From Sva-07 sp963741755 (GTDB lineage: Bacteria > Actinomycetota > Acidimicrobiia > Acidimicrobiales > Ilumatobacteraceae), in NCBI GenBank assembly GCA_963741755.1, contig CAVUJG010000002.1:310001-374000 (forward strand): a stretch of 64,000 bases of DNA, in the 5' to 3' direction. The translations under genes and the position numbers were made by a program. This document shows, in pieces, positions 24,382 to 33,593 of the stretch. Each line of letters begins with the position of its first letter. Within the stretch, counting starts at the first letter, position 1. The notes under the pieces were generated by a model. That model ran no database searches. It saw nothing but the letters and a program-made list of their open reading frames with translations, and was not told where the DNA came from.

Positions 24382-25438
24382 ATGGCCCGCGCTGACGTGT
24401 CGACGGTCGGCGTCATCATCAACCCTCACGCCGGCAAGGACATCCGCCGGCTCGTGTCGGCTGCGGGCCAGACGTCGGACGCCGTCAAGATCGGGATCGT
24501 TCGTCGAGTCGTCATCGGCGCCCTCGAACAAGGCGCCGAGCGGGTGCTGCTCAGTTCGGACACGCATCAACTCGCCGAGCGGGCGGTCGAGGGCCTCGAC
24601 GGGCCGATCGAGTTCGTCGAGAGTCCGCTGACCGGGTCGCACCTCGACACGATTGCGGCCGCACGGTCGATGTGGAAGGAGCAGGCGGGAGCGATCGTCG
24701 CACTCGGCGGCGACGGCACCTGCCGGGATGTGGCAACCGGGTGGCCCGACGCGCCGCTGATTGCGATCTCCACCGGCACGAACAATGTGTTTCCAACTGC
24801 GGTCGACGGCACGACTGCCGGCGTCGCCGCCGCATTCGTGGCAGGGGGTGCGATCGACATCGCCGCCGTGAGCACCAAGCCAAGCGGGTTGCGCTGCGCA
24901 TCGACGATCCGACACGCAGCTCCGCCCATCACGACACCGTCCATCACGACACCGCCCTCGTCGAGGCGGCGCTCATCGAGACCGCGTTCGTCGGCGCTCG
25001 TGCAGTCAACGACCCGACGGCGATCCGATGGGTCGTCGCCGCGATCGCCGAACCCGCCAGCACGGGCGTCGCCAGCATCGCCGGACGCGTGCATCCGATC
25101 GACCGCACGGCCGACGGAGGCGTGCTGATCCGACTCGGGCCTCGGCGAACGGCGAGTTCGAGTTCCACTGGCTCCCGGCACCTTCGCCACCGTCGAGGTG
25201 CAGTCGGTCGAGCCGCTCGCGTTCGGTGAAACTGGTCGAGGTGCCCGGCGGTGGCGTACTGGCCTATGACGGCGAACGCACGACCCCGGTCGGCGCAGAT
25301 GCAACCATCACGGTGTCGATCGAGGGGTCCGGCCCCCGGATGATCGACGTCGAGGCCGCACTCGTCCTCGCTGCCCGCTCACAACTGTTCGACGTGTTCT
25401 CCCCGACGAAAGGACGCCCATGGCGACTGAATTCCTGA
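24382..25438 (+). CDS. AcoX-like ATP-NAD-kinase-fold protein (several frameshifts)
   Basis: NAD-kinase/diacylglycerol-kinase-like fold of about 350 residues. It has VGVIINPHAGKDIRRLV near the start and IVALGGDGTCRDVA followed by ISTGTNN (the GGDGT and TGTNN nucleotide motifs). After that the frame shifts near 24885 (into KRVALRIDDPTR), near 25150 (into APGTFATVEVQSVEP) and near 25235 (into VEVPGGGVLAYDGER). This gene type is found in acetoin dehydrogenase operons (acoX); its biochemical role is unsettled. The end overlaps the E2 start by 19 nt. Conserved sequence on both sides of each shift suggests indel errors. Confidence 0.75.
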
Positions 25439-26856
25439 TGCCGAAGCTCGGCCTGACGATGGAGGAGGGCACGATCACCGAGTGGTTCGCCGACGACGGA
25501 GCGACGATCGCTGCCGGCGAGCCGCTGCTGCGGATCGAGACCGACAAGACGGAGACCGACGTCGAAGCAGCTGCAGCCGGGCGTCTCCATCGCGTCGGTC
25601 AGGTCGGCGAGACGTTCGCCTGCGGCGACCGCATCGGCTGGTTCCTCGCCGACGGCGAAGAGCCACCGGCATCGACAACTCGCGAGGCGGCCGCTCCCGC
25701 CGCTGCTCCCCCGTCGGCAGCCGGGCCCGGCGCGCCAACCGCTCCCCCCGTGCTGAACACCGGCCGAGTCGTCGCATCGCCATTGACCAAGCGGCTCGCC
25801 ATCGAGCGCAACATCGATCTCCGCACCGTGCATGGCACCGGGCCCGGTGGCCGCATCGTGGCCGCCGACCTCGACGACCTCCCGACGAACGCGATCCCCG
25901 CCCCGCAGCCCGTCCGGCCGGCCACGATCGCCGCTGGATCGTCGGCACCCGCGACCGCCGCAGCGCGAAGCCTCGCCGATCTACTCGGCGTCGATCTTGC
26001 CCAGGTGCCGATCGACCCGGTCGAGCAGCGCATCACCAAAGATTCTGTTGCGTACCACGTCCGCAGCCTGATCGCCGGCGGGGCCACCACGACACCGGCC
26101 GAACCGGCATCTCCGGTGCTGCCGACGTTGCAGGAGCCCACACGAACGATCCGGCTCAGCGGGATGCGCGGCACGATCGCCAAGCGGATGCACGAGTCGC
26201 TTCGGCAAATGGCTCAGCTGACGTTGTTCATGGATGCCGACCTCGATGCGGTGGTCGCCGACCGCGAGCGACGCAAGGCATCGGGATCGGCACCGAGCTA
26301 CACGGACTACATCATCGCGGCGGCCGCACGTGCGCTCCACGAGCATCCGCTCGTCAACTCCCAAGTCACCGACGATGGCGTTGCGCTGCTTCCCGTTGCA
26401 CACGTCGGCATGGCCGTTGCGTTGGACGGCGGGCTCATCGTGCCGGTCATCCGCGACACGGCGGCACTCGATCTCGAGACGCTGTCCGTCGAATCGTCGC
26501 GACTTGCCGAGGCGGCGCGAGCCGGCTCGCTCGACCTCACCGATCTCGAGGGCGGGACGTTCTCCGTCAGCACGCTCGGGATGTACGGCGTCGACGGATT
26601 CACGCCGGTGATCAATCCGCCGAACACCGCGATCCTCGGCGTCGGCCGCCTCCGCGACGACGTCGTCGGGAGCACGAAGGCGAAGAAGGGCAAGAAGGCC
26701 GACAAGGTGAAGGTCTCCACCGTGAAGCGCCTGACGCTGAGCCTCACGTGGGATCACCGGGCGTTCGATGGCGCACCGGCGGCCGCGTTCTGTAAGACGA
26801 TCGTCGACCTGCTCGGCGACCCAGCCGCACTCGACGCGTCGGGAGCACGACGATGA
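25420..26856 (+). CDS. acoC: Dihydrolipoyl acyltransferase (E2) with two subunit-binding-like domains
   Basis: E2 component of 478 residues. The lipoyl domain spans residues 1-80 with the lipoyl Lys in ETDKTETDV. An Ala/Pro linker leads to a subunit-binding domain at about residues 118-153 (VVASPLTKRLAIERNIDL through GGRIVAADL). After a second linker, residues about 186-222 (SLADLLGVDLAQV, QRITKDSVAYHV) look like a diverged second copy of that domain. The catalytic acyltransferase domain ends with the active-site HRAFDG. It transfers the acyl group from E1 to CoA. No E3 (dihydrolipoamide dehydrogenase) is encoded here and must come from elsewhere. Confidence 0.9.
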   Translation: MATEFLMPKLGLTMEEGTITEWFADDGATIAAGEPLLRIETDKTETDVEAAAAGRLHRVGQVGETFACGDRIGWFLADGEEPPASTTREAAAPAAAPPSAAGPGAPTAPPVLNTGRVVASPLTKRLAIERNIDLRTVHGTGPGGRIVAADLDDLPTNAIPAPQPVRPATIAAGSSAPATAAARSLADLLGVDLAQVPIDPVEQRITKDSVAYHVRSLIAGGATTTPAEPASPVLPTLQEPTRTIRLSGMRGTIAKRMHESLRQMAQLTLFMDADLDAVVADRERRKASGSAPSYTDYIIAAAARALHEHPLVNSQVTDDGVALLPVAHVGMAVALDGGLIVPVIRDTAALDLETLSVESSRLAEAARAGSLDLTDLEGGTFSVSTLGMYGVDGFTPVINPPNTAILGVGRLRDDVVGSTKAKKGKKADKVKVSTVKRLTLSLTWDHRAFDGAPAAAFCKTIVDLLGDPAALDASGARR

Positions 26857-27326
26857 TCGACTACCAGGACATGTTCCACGTCGGCATCAGAGTGCCCGAC
26901 CTCGCCGCTGCGATGGACGAACTCGGCGCCAGCATGGGTGTCACGTGGGCCGAGGTTCGCGTCAATCCGGCTCAAGGGCTGTGGACTCCGACGGAGGGGC
27001 TGCAGGAGATCAACTTGAAGTACACCTACTCGGCGGAGGGCCCGCAACACATCGAGTTGCTCGAAGGCCCGCCGGGCACGTTCTGGGATGGCAGGACGGC
27101 GCCGGGTGCTCACCATGTCGGCTTGTGGTCAGACGATGTGCAGACCGAGACCGATCGCCTCATCTCGCTCGGCTGGACGCTCGTCGGAGCGCAGAGCGAT
27201 CCCGGTGCAGGCGCGGGCTACGGGATGTTCACGTACCTGCAACCGCCAAGCGGTCTGATCGTCGAACTCGTCGACAACGCCGTGCTCCCGCACTTCGAAC
27301 AATGGTGGTCCGCCGCCCTGGCCTGA
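26853..27326 (+). CDS. VOC/glyoxalase-fold protein
   Basis: Vicinal-oxygen-chelate protein of 157 residues. The first module begins MFHVGIRVPDLAAAMDELG (metal-ligand His) and the second APGAHHVGLWSDDVQTETD. The motif LQPPSGLIVELVD near the end contains the usual Glu ligand. The ATG overlaps the E2 stop by 4 nt. It ends the forward operon. Methylmalonyl-CoA-epimerase-like or lyase activities are possible; the substrate is unknown. Confidence 0.85.
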   Translation: MIDYQDMFHVGIRVPDLAAAMDELGASMGVTWAEVRVNPAQGLWTPTEGLQEINLKYTYSAEGPQHIELLEGPPGTFWDGRTAPGAHHVGLWSDDVQTETDRLISLGWTLVGAQSDPGAGAGYGMFTYLQPPSGLIVELVDNAVLPHFEQWWSAALA

Positions 27327-27352
27327 CCAGGCGAGCGTCGGTGGTTCCCGAT

Positions 27353-27395
27353 GCCCAGGTCTCCGGGAACCACGGTGGTTCCCGGAGACCTGGGC
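27353..27395. repeat. Palindrome family B, copy 2
   Basis: Left arm 27353-27373 and right arm 27375-27395 are perfect 21-bp reverse complements with a 1-nt loop. The arm contains the same core (cccaggtctccgggaaccac) as the copy at 3997-4059. Partial pairing continues outside (cccga with tcggg). It sits between the convergent VOC gene and the acyl-CoA synthetase gene, 14 bp before the latter's stop codon, and could act as a bidirectional terminator. Confidence 0.9.
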
Positions 27396-27408
27396 TCGGG
27401 GAACCAGG

Positions 27409-29041
27409 TCAGGTGGCGGCGAGGGCTTGGTCGCGGGCCCAGCGGTAGTCGGCTTTGCCATTCGGGGCGCGGTAGACCTCGTCGACGAACACCACACGGC
27501 GAGGGGCCTTGTAGTCGGCGATCGATGACTTGACGATGCTGATGATCTCGTCAGCAGAGGTCGGTTCACTCACCGAGCAGACGAGCACGACGGTCTCACC
27601 GAATCGTTCGTGCGGCACTCCGACGACGTTGGCATCGATCACGTTCGGGTGCTTGCGAGCCGCCACCTCGACCTCCTCCGGGTAGATCTTCTCGCCGCCG
27701 GAGTTGATGCACACCGACCCTCGGCCGAGCAGCGTCACCGTCCCGTCGTCGGCGATCGAGCGCGAAGTCGCCGGGCACCGTGTACCGAACGCCATCGATC
27801 GTGCGGAACGTCTCGGCGGTCTTGGTCTCGTCACCCCAGTAACCCCGCGGCATCGGTCCGGTCGCGGCGAGCATGCCCGGCACATCGGACCCACGCGGCA
27901 ACACCTGATCGGTCATCGGATCGATCGTGACGACGTTCGGTGGTGCGGTGAACACGGCGGTCTCGGGCGGTTCAGCGCCGGGCATCGTCATCGACATCGC
28001 GTACGGGCCACCCTCGGACGCGCCGATCATGTCGATGATCACGGCGTTCGGAAGCCGACGTTGGAATGCACGCTTCTGATCGACCGACAGCGTGGCGCCG
28101 GTCGACACGATGCGGGTGACCGAAGTCAGGTCGTGGATCACTCCATCGGCCTCCGCGGCGACGAGCGCCTCGTTGAGCGGCCTGGCGAAGGCGTCGCCGA
28201 CCAGGGAGATCTGCGTCACCCGGTGTCGCTGCACGAGGTCCCACAGTTCGTCAGCGTCGAACGACCGGCTCCCGAGCAGCACCACGCTGCCACCCATCAC
28301 GAACGCGCCAATCGCCAGGAACAATGCGGTCCCGTGCATCAACGGTGGTGCACACAGCATCACGGGGCTCTTGCCGTCGGCGCGGAGTTCGGCGGCGATG
28401 CGTCCGACGTCCGCAGCGGTGGTCGGCACCTCGATGCCGGCGGACATGTACGCCGTGAACCCCAATGCGCCGAACAGGTCGACGTGACGCCACACGACGC
28501 CCTTCGGGTTGCCCGTCGTGCCGCCCGTGTAGAGCATCAGCGTGTCCTCGCCGGACCGTTCGATGCGAGCGGCAGGATCGGACTGTTCGAGGACGTCGTG
28601 ATACCACTCGGCACCCTCGATGAGCGGCGTGCCGTCGTCGACCTGAAGCAGCGCCCGAACGGTAGGCATCGAAGCGACAGCGTCCGCGACCTGCGGACCG
28701 AGTGAACCGTGGAACACGAGCACCTCGGCGCCGGCGTTGTTGCAGATGTAGGCGATCTCGGGCGACTTGTAGCGGTAGTTGACGTTGATCGGGGTCGCAC
28801 GGAGTTTGAATGCGGCGTACGACGACTCGAGATATTCCGGACAGTTGTACATCAACTGAGCGATGCGGGTACCGATGCCGGAGCCACGGGCGGCGAGTGC
28901 CGAAGCGAGCCGAGCGGCCCGGTCGTCGAGTTCCCGCCAGGACTGCGACACGTTGCCGACCACCACGGCGGTCTCATCTGGCTGTGCGTCGGCGAATGCC
29001 TCCCACAGCGTCGCCCAGTTCTCGCTCAACCCGTCGCTCAT
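27409..29041 (-). CDS. Acyl-CoA synthetase, FadD type (frameshifted)
   Basis: AMP-forming acyl-CoA ligase of about 543 residues. The P-loop-like motif is LMLYTGGTTGNPKGVVW, followed by IGASEGGPY and, after a one-base shift near 27765, the C-terminal domain SIADDGTVTLLGRG, CINSGGEKIYPEEVE and the catalytic Lys region YRAPNGKADY. It activates a carboxylic acid with ATP and CoA. The TTGNPKGVVWRH variant is common in actinobacterial FadD enzymes of steroid and terpenoid pathways. It lies directly behind the PPOX gene. Confidence 0.88.
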
Positions 29042-29516
29042 GCGACCCCCCTTCGTCGCTGCCGACAGTACCCGTGCGGATGCGACGCAGGATCAGCCGA
29101 GTGACTGGCTGCGGGCGACCACCGTCGTCGGTTCCAGCTCGAAACTCGCCCACCGCCGCCCCGCATGCGAGCGCCTGCTCGATCTTCGCGATGAAGGCGG
29201 CGGCGTCGGCACCGAGATAGTGCCGCGCGGCCGAGGCGATGTCGGCGTCGAGATCGAACTCGACCTCGCGGACCGGGCCTTCGAGCGTGACGTAGCGGGC
29301 GAGCGGGAGTGGCTGGTCGTGCACGCACAAGCTCGCCCGACCCGTCTCGCGCAACGCCGCCGTCTTCGATGATGTCGTCGGACTCTGGAAACGAGCGACG
29401 CCATCGACCCACCGGAACCAGATCGGTGTTCCCATCGCCCGACCCGACGGCAGCACGACACTCAACACGGCGTCTCGTGGTTCGGAGAGATAGCCCTCGA
29501 TGTCGTCTGGGTTCAT
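29038..29516 (-). CDS. PPOX-type split-barrel oxidoreductase (C-terminus uncertain)
   Basis: F420/FMN-type split barrel. The ATG at 29516 starts MNPDDIEGYLSEPRDAVLSV, followed by GTPIWFRWVDGVARFQ, TAALRETGRASLCVHD and YVTLEGPVREVE, all typical of PPOX proteins of about 150 residues. The uninterrupted frame runs to 28974, 68 nt into the acyl-CoA synthetase gene, which is unusually long. A stop in another frame at 29038 would overlap the next ATG by 4 nt as elsewhere in the window, so a one-base indel near the end is likely. Confidence 0.75.
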
Positions 29517-29562
29517 CTCGGCAAGGTAGCGGTCCGCATCGGACCGGTACGGTTCGAACGAT

Positions 29563-29855
29563 GCGCGACTGGGAGACGTTCAACTCCGACGTGATCGCCG
29601 AGTTCCGCGGGCACCACTGTTCGGGACGGCGCAGGGTGCCGCAGTCGACCCTGCCTGGTGCTTCAACCTGCGCGCGAACCCCGTCGTCGACGTCGAGGTG
29701 GCGACCGAGACCTACCGAGCCGAGGTGATCGAATTGTCCGCCGACGACGTATCCGTGATCATGCAGCGCCGGGCTGAGACCACACCGCAACTCGCCGACT
29801 ACGTCGCCAACGCCGCCGCCGGGCGATTCCGGTGTCCGAGATCAATCGCCGCTGA
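29563..29855 (+). pseudogene. Remnant of a DUF385/Ddn-type F420-dependent nitroreductase
   Basis: Begins with MRDWETFNSDVIAEFRG, a typical N-terminus of deazaflavin-dependent nitroreductase-family proteins. It then jumps, in another frame, to DPAWCFNLRANPVVDVEV and TYRAEVIELSADD, and ends RAIPVSEINRR after a further shift near 29820. About 40 residues expected between the N-terminus and PAWCFNL (the GRF..L.LLTT.G region that binds F420) are absent. An internal deletion plus frameshift leaves no functional protein as written. It could be decay or an assembly collapse. Confidence 0.65.
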
Positions 29856-29911
29856 CGCTCAGCGCGTGGCGACTGCGAGCCTCGCTACACAGCCTCGTCT
29901 CACTGCAGAGC

Positions 29912-31675
29912 TCAGGGCAGGGCGAGGATGGTCACCTTGCCGGTCGAACCGTCGATCTCGATGGTGGCGCCGTCGGGGATCCGATCGGTGGCATCGATCA
30001 CCGACACCGCGCACGGCAGCCCGAGTTCACGGCACATGATCGCTGCATGACTGCCGACGGCGCCGACGTTGACGACGATGCCATCCACCGAGAGGAACAG
30101 CGGCACCCACGACGGGTCGGTCGTCGGCGCCACCATGATGTCGCCGGGGCCGACGGCGCCGGGATCGGAGGGGTCGAGCACCACGCGGGCGATCCCGGTC
30201 GTCACTCCGGGTGCACCCATCGCTCCCTGTAATACGTCTCCGACAGCGACGCTCGCTCCCCCGCCGTGGGACCGCTTGGGCCACGACGAGATCGGAGGGA
30301 CGCCGTCTTCATACTTGACGATGTAGGGCGGTTCGAGGTCGGCGAGCTGCTGGAACAGGACGTCGCGTTCGCGCAGCGTGGCACTCAGCGAAGCGGGGTC
30401 GGCCAGGAAGCCGTCGACCTCCTCGTCGACCAGCATGAAGATCTGCTGCGGATCGTCGAGGTCGCCGCGCTCGACCGAGCGGCGGCCGAGCTCCATCATC
30501 GCCAGCTTCGCCTCGTGGATCAGGCGGATGCACGAGTTCTTGCCCAGCTCACGCATCTGCGCGAACAGCGCCGCGGACGCAATGCCGGCCTGCAACGTGC
30601 CGTGCGCCTCGGCATCGCCCGCGACGAGCCCGAGCAACTCGGCAGTGAGCGCCTCGCGGGTGGCCGCGCCCCGGGCGCGAGCCTCGAGCGGCGACTTGCT
30701 GTCGTCCTGGTGACGCATCCTCTCCAACATGCCGAGCGGCATCGACGGCTTGGTGGTCCACGAGTGCGGCCGGAGATCCCACTCGTTCGGTCCCCGGTGG
30801 CCGTGCGCCGCGATCAGCTCGTCCCATTTGACCATGAAGGCAGCCGCATCAGGGTCGTCCGACGAGCCGATCCGTTCGAGGACGCCGTCGACGCCGGCAT
30901 CGAACTCGCCGGTCAGGTACGCCGAGTTCTTGATCTGCCGGGACAGATCCCACATCAGCACCGGCGCTTCGGCCGACTCGATGTCGCCCACCGCGGTCAG
31001 CAGCTTCGCCGCGTCGTCACCGCGCCCGATCGCATCGCAGATCGCCTGCACTGCTCCCGGCCCGAGCGAGATGCCCAACGCACTCTGGCAGTACTCGGTC
31101 CATGCCGCTTCGAGCGCCGGCCCGGCGAGCGCGCGGGCCCGGGCAACCAGCTCGGCATCCGACAACGACGTCAGGTCGGGACGGGTTCGTACGTGTTCGA
31201 TCGCCGTGCGGGAGGCTTCGACCTGCTCGGGGAATCCGTCGGGCCCCATCACCCACGCCATGGTGGCCGCGAGCTTCTCGCTCTGGGCTTCGTCGTCGTC
31301 GTCTGGATGCGGCGTGTAGGGCGGCACGCCGGGATGGTCACCGAAGTAGGCGTTGTCGATCGCGTCCGGTGACGCGCCGGGCATGCGGACACCCATCGTG
31401 CGGGGCAGCGACAGCTGGTTGTAGAAATAGCCACCCCAGTTCCCGAACACCTCCGGCGGGTTCAGTGCGAACTCCTCGTGGCGCACCACGCCGAACCGGA
31501 CGAATCCCTCGGCGACACCGGGGATGCACCCCTTCATCCACCCCAAGCTCCACCCGAGCGGGCTGAACGGCTCGGGCCCGACCTCATCGGCGTTGGCCCT
31601 CGTGTAGTACGGGAACCGAGGGCTGACCTCGGTATCTGTGATCCAGCGGTCCATGTTCGAGACGCTCGTCGTCAT
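29912..31675 (-). CDS. PEP-utilizing-enzyme mobile-domain protein (PEP synthase-like C-terminus)
   Basis: Protein of 587 residues. The C-terminal 90 residues form a PEP-utilizer swivelling domain: GVTTGIARVVLDPSD, DIMVAPTTDPSWVPLF and VGAVGSHAAIMCRELG with the phospho-His of SHAAI intact. There is no N-terminal PPDK ATP-grasp domain and no PEP-binding barrel, so it is not a full PEP synthase. The N-terminal 450 residues (YTRANADEVGPEPFSPLGW, GPNEWDLRPHSW) match the ATP-grasp-less proteins that accompany catabolic clusters in actinobacteria. It may be a phosphotransfer partner. ATG 31675 has GGGGAGGGG upstream; further in-frame upstream sequence is probably not coding. Confidence 0.72.
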   Translation of the reverse strand: MTTSVSNMDRWITDTEVSPRFPYYTRANADEVGPEPFSPLGWSLGWMKGCIPGVAEGFVRFGVVRHEEFALNPPEVFGNWGGYFYNQLSLPRTMGVRMPGASPDAIDNAYFGDHPGVPPYTPHPDDDDEAQSEKLAATMAWVMGPDGFPEQVEASRTAIEHVRTRPDLTSLSDAELVARARALAGPALEAAWTEYCQSALGISLGPGAVQAICDAIGRGDDAAKLLTAVGDIESAEAPVLMWDLSRQIKNSAYLTGEFDAGVDGVLERIGSSDDPDAAAFMVKWDELIAAHGHRGPNEWDLRPHSWTTKPSMPLGMLERMRHQDDSKSPLEARARGAATREALTAELLGLVAGDAEAHGTLQAGIASAALFAQMRELGKNSCIRLIHEAKLAMMELGRRSVERGDLDDPQQIFMLVDEEVDGFLADPASLSATLRERDVLFQQLADLEPPYIVKYEDGVPPISSWPKRSHGGGASVAVGDVLQGAMGAPGVTTGIARVVLDPSDPGAVGPGDIMVAPTTDPSWVPLFLSVDGIVVNVGAVGSHAAIMCRELGLPCAVSVIDATDRIPDGATIEIDGSTGKVTILALP

Positions 31676-31775
31676 CGCCCCTCCCCTTCGTTGTCGACGT
31701 GTTCCAGCGGCGAAACTTAGTCGGTCACCGCCGGACGAACCCCGTTCGACGCTGACGCGATTCACGAGGAGTCCG

Positions 31776-32306
31776 ATGAGCGAGTCAACCGACGACACGG
31801 GTTACACCGACAGCTACGAGGACGTCTCGGTGTTCACACTGTCGGGCGATCGAGAGTTGGTTCTGCTCGACACCCAGACCGAGTGCACGTTCATGTGGAC
31901 CACCAAGACGGGCGATCCGGTGGGCGTGATCATGAACTTCGTGTATTCCGACAACGCCTTCTGGCTCACCTGCACCCGCCGCCGCAAGCGCGTTCCCGCC
32001 GTCGAGGCGCGGCCCCGCGTGGCGATCGCCGTCAGCAGCCGCGGCACCGACATCGGCATCAGCCAAGCGGTCACGTACAAGGGCAGTGCCACGGTGCTCG
32101 ACGATCGGGCCACGCTCGACTGGTTCTATCCGGTGCTGGCCCGCAAGGTCCGCCCGACCGACGAGGCGGCGCAGGCGGCATTCGTCCACCATCTCGACTC
32201 GCCGGGTCGCGTGGTGATCCGCATCGATCCCGACACCCGGATCGGCTTCGACTCCGAGGCGATGTTCGCCAACTCGCCGGCGGGCAAGACCACCACCAAG
32301 GTCTGA
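31776..32306 (+). CDS. PPOX/F420-type split-barrel protein, Rieske-neighbourhood type
   Basis: Split-barrel protein of 176 residues, paralogue of the protein at 7096-7617: shared YEDVSVF, ECTFMWTTKTGDPVGVIMNF, FWLTCTRRRKRVPAVEARPR, AVTYKGSATV and WFYPVLARKVR. RBS GAGGAG lies 5 nt before the ATG. It is followed after 2 nt by a Rieske alpha gene and then by another, so the three form one operon. The repeated association of this subfamily with Rieske genes suggests a role in the same pathway; the reaction is unknown. Confidence 0.83.
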   Translation: MSESTDDTGYTDSYEDVSVFTLSGDRELVLLDTQTECTFMWTTKTGDPVGVIMNFVYSDNAFWLTCTRRRKRVPAVEARPRVAIAVSSRGTDIGISQAVTYKGSATVLDDRATLDWFYPVLARKVRPTDEAAQAAFVHHLDSPGRVVIRIDPDTRIGFDSEAMFANSPAGKTTTKV

Positions 32307-32308
32307 TC

Positions 32309-33589
32309 ATGGACCCAAACCTCGTCGACCGCATTGCAGCAGACATGCGATACGAGTTCGCCCGAACGGCGCCGCCCGACGGCTTTCCGGCATTTCACGA
32401 CATCCCGACCGAGCGGCACATCAGCGACGAGTTCCACGATCTCGAGCACGAGTTCCTGTGGCCGAACACGTGGGTGATCGCCGCCCGCGCAGAGGACGTG
32501 CCCGAACCCGGTGACTACGTCACGTTCGACGATCTCGGGGTACCCCTGCTGATCGTTCGCGGCACCGACGGCGTGATCCGCTGCTTCTACAACACCTGCC
32601 AACACCGCGGTGCCCCCGTGGTTCGGGAGTCGCACGGGTCCGCTCGCCGCCTGCGGTGCCAGTACCACTCGTGGACCTACGAGATCGACGGCGGCACCCT
32701 CGTGTCGGTGCCCGACGAGCGCGACTTCGTCGATCTCGACTGGACCCGACGATGCCTGCCCACGGCGAGTTGCGACACGGCCGCCGGGTTCGTCTTCGTC
32801 AACCGGAACCCCGATGCCACCCCCCTGCGCGACTGGCTCGGGCCGGCCTGGGAGATGCTGGAACCGTTCCAGGGCGAGCGACTCCGCGAGGTCTACCGCG
32901 AGTCACGCGTCGTCCCCTGCAACTGGAAGGTGACCGCAGAGGCCTTCTTGGAGGTGTACCACTTCCGCCACATCCACTCTCATGACGGCGTCAGCGTGCT
33001 CGACAACCGCGGCGCCGCGATGGGCCTCTACCCGCACGGCCACAGCCGGATGATCACTCCGTTCTCGTCCCAGCACTGTTCGCGGATGGGGCTCCGCGCA
33101 TGGGACGACTGGCACCACATCGATCAGGCTCCGTTCCCGACGATCGACGGTGTGCCACCGATGGTCGACTGCACCAGCACGGCGGTCAGTCTGTTTCCCA
33201 ACGCGATCATCCCGCTCGGCCGCATCGGCTTCCCGATCAACCTGTTCTGGCCGATCGACAAGCACACGACCCGACTCGACTGGATCTATTACGCGCTGCC
33301 ACCCGACGGCGAAGACGCCTTCGACGCCGATGCCCTCCCCGAGCACTGGCGGCAACGCCGCGGCGTCTACAACCAGATCATGGCCGAGGACGAGCGCAAC
33401 ATGGCGCCGATGCAGCGCTCGCTGGAGTCGCCGGCGCTCGCTGGAATCCCGATCAACTACCAGGAACGACGTATCTGGCATCTCCACGAGGAGATCGACC
33501 GGGTGATCGGGTCCGAGCGCATCCCCGAGAAACTCCGGATGCAACAGGTGCTCGGCCCGTATCTGGAACCCACCAACGCGCGATCATGA
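32309..33589 (+). CDS. Rieske non-heme iron oxygenase, alpha subunit
   Basis: Alpha subunit of 426 residues. Rieske ligands are in CQHRGAP and CQYHSW, and the mononuclear iron His pair is in EVYHFRHIHSHD. The N-terminal ESARF-like start (MRYEFARTAPPDGFPAFHD) and GVYNQIMAEDERNM at the C-terminus resemble the phenylpropionate/choline monooxygenase-like group rather than the other alpha subunits here. It is the second gene of the PPOX-Rieske-Rieske operon, 4 nt before the next. A heteromeric enzyme with the following subunit is possible, but both have complete metal sites. Confidence 0.92.
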   Translation: MDPNLVDRIAADMRYEFARTAPPDGFPAFHDIPTERHISDEFHDLEHEFLWPNTWVIAARAEDVPEPGDYVTFDDLGVPLLIVRGTDGVIRCFYNTCQHRGAPVVRESHGSARRLRCQYHSWTYEIDGGTLVSVPDERDFVDLDWTRRCLPTASCDTAAGFVFVNRNPDATPLRDWLGPAWEMLEPFQGERLREVYRESRVVPCNWKVTAEAFLEVYHFRHIHSHDGVSVLDNRGAAMGLYPHGHSRMITPFSSQHCSRMGLRAWDDWHHIDQAPFPTIDGVPPMVDCTSTAVSLFPNAIIPLGRIGFPINLFWPIDKHTTRLDWIYYALPPDGEDAFDADALPEHWRQRRGVYNQIMAEDERNMAPMQRSLESPALAGIPINYQERRIWHLHEEIDRVIGSERIPEKLRMQQVLGPYLEPTNARS

Positions 33590-33593
33590 GCCG

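Noticed and set aside
23110..24915. A 601-residue open frame on the minus strand opposite the E1 alpha/E1 beta/AcoX genes.
   Set aside because: It is rich in Arg, Asp, Val and His without any domain pattern, and lies exactly antisense to clearly conserved genes. In DNA of this GC content such shadow frames are common.
29912..31675. Full PEP synthase or pyruvate phosphate dikinase.
   Set aside because: Only the mobile His domain is recognisable; ATP-grasp and PEP-binding barrel domains are absent.
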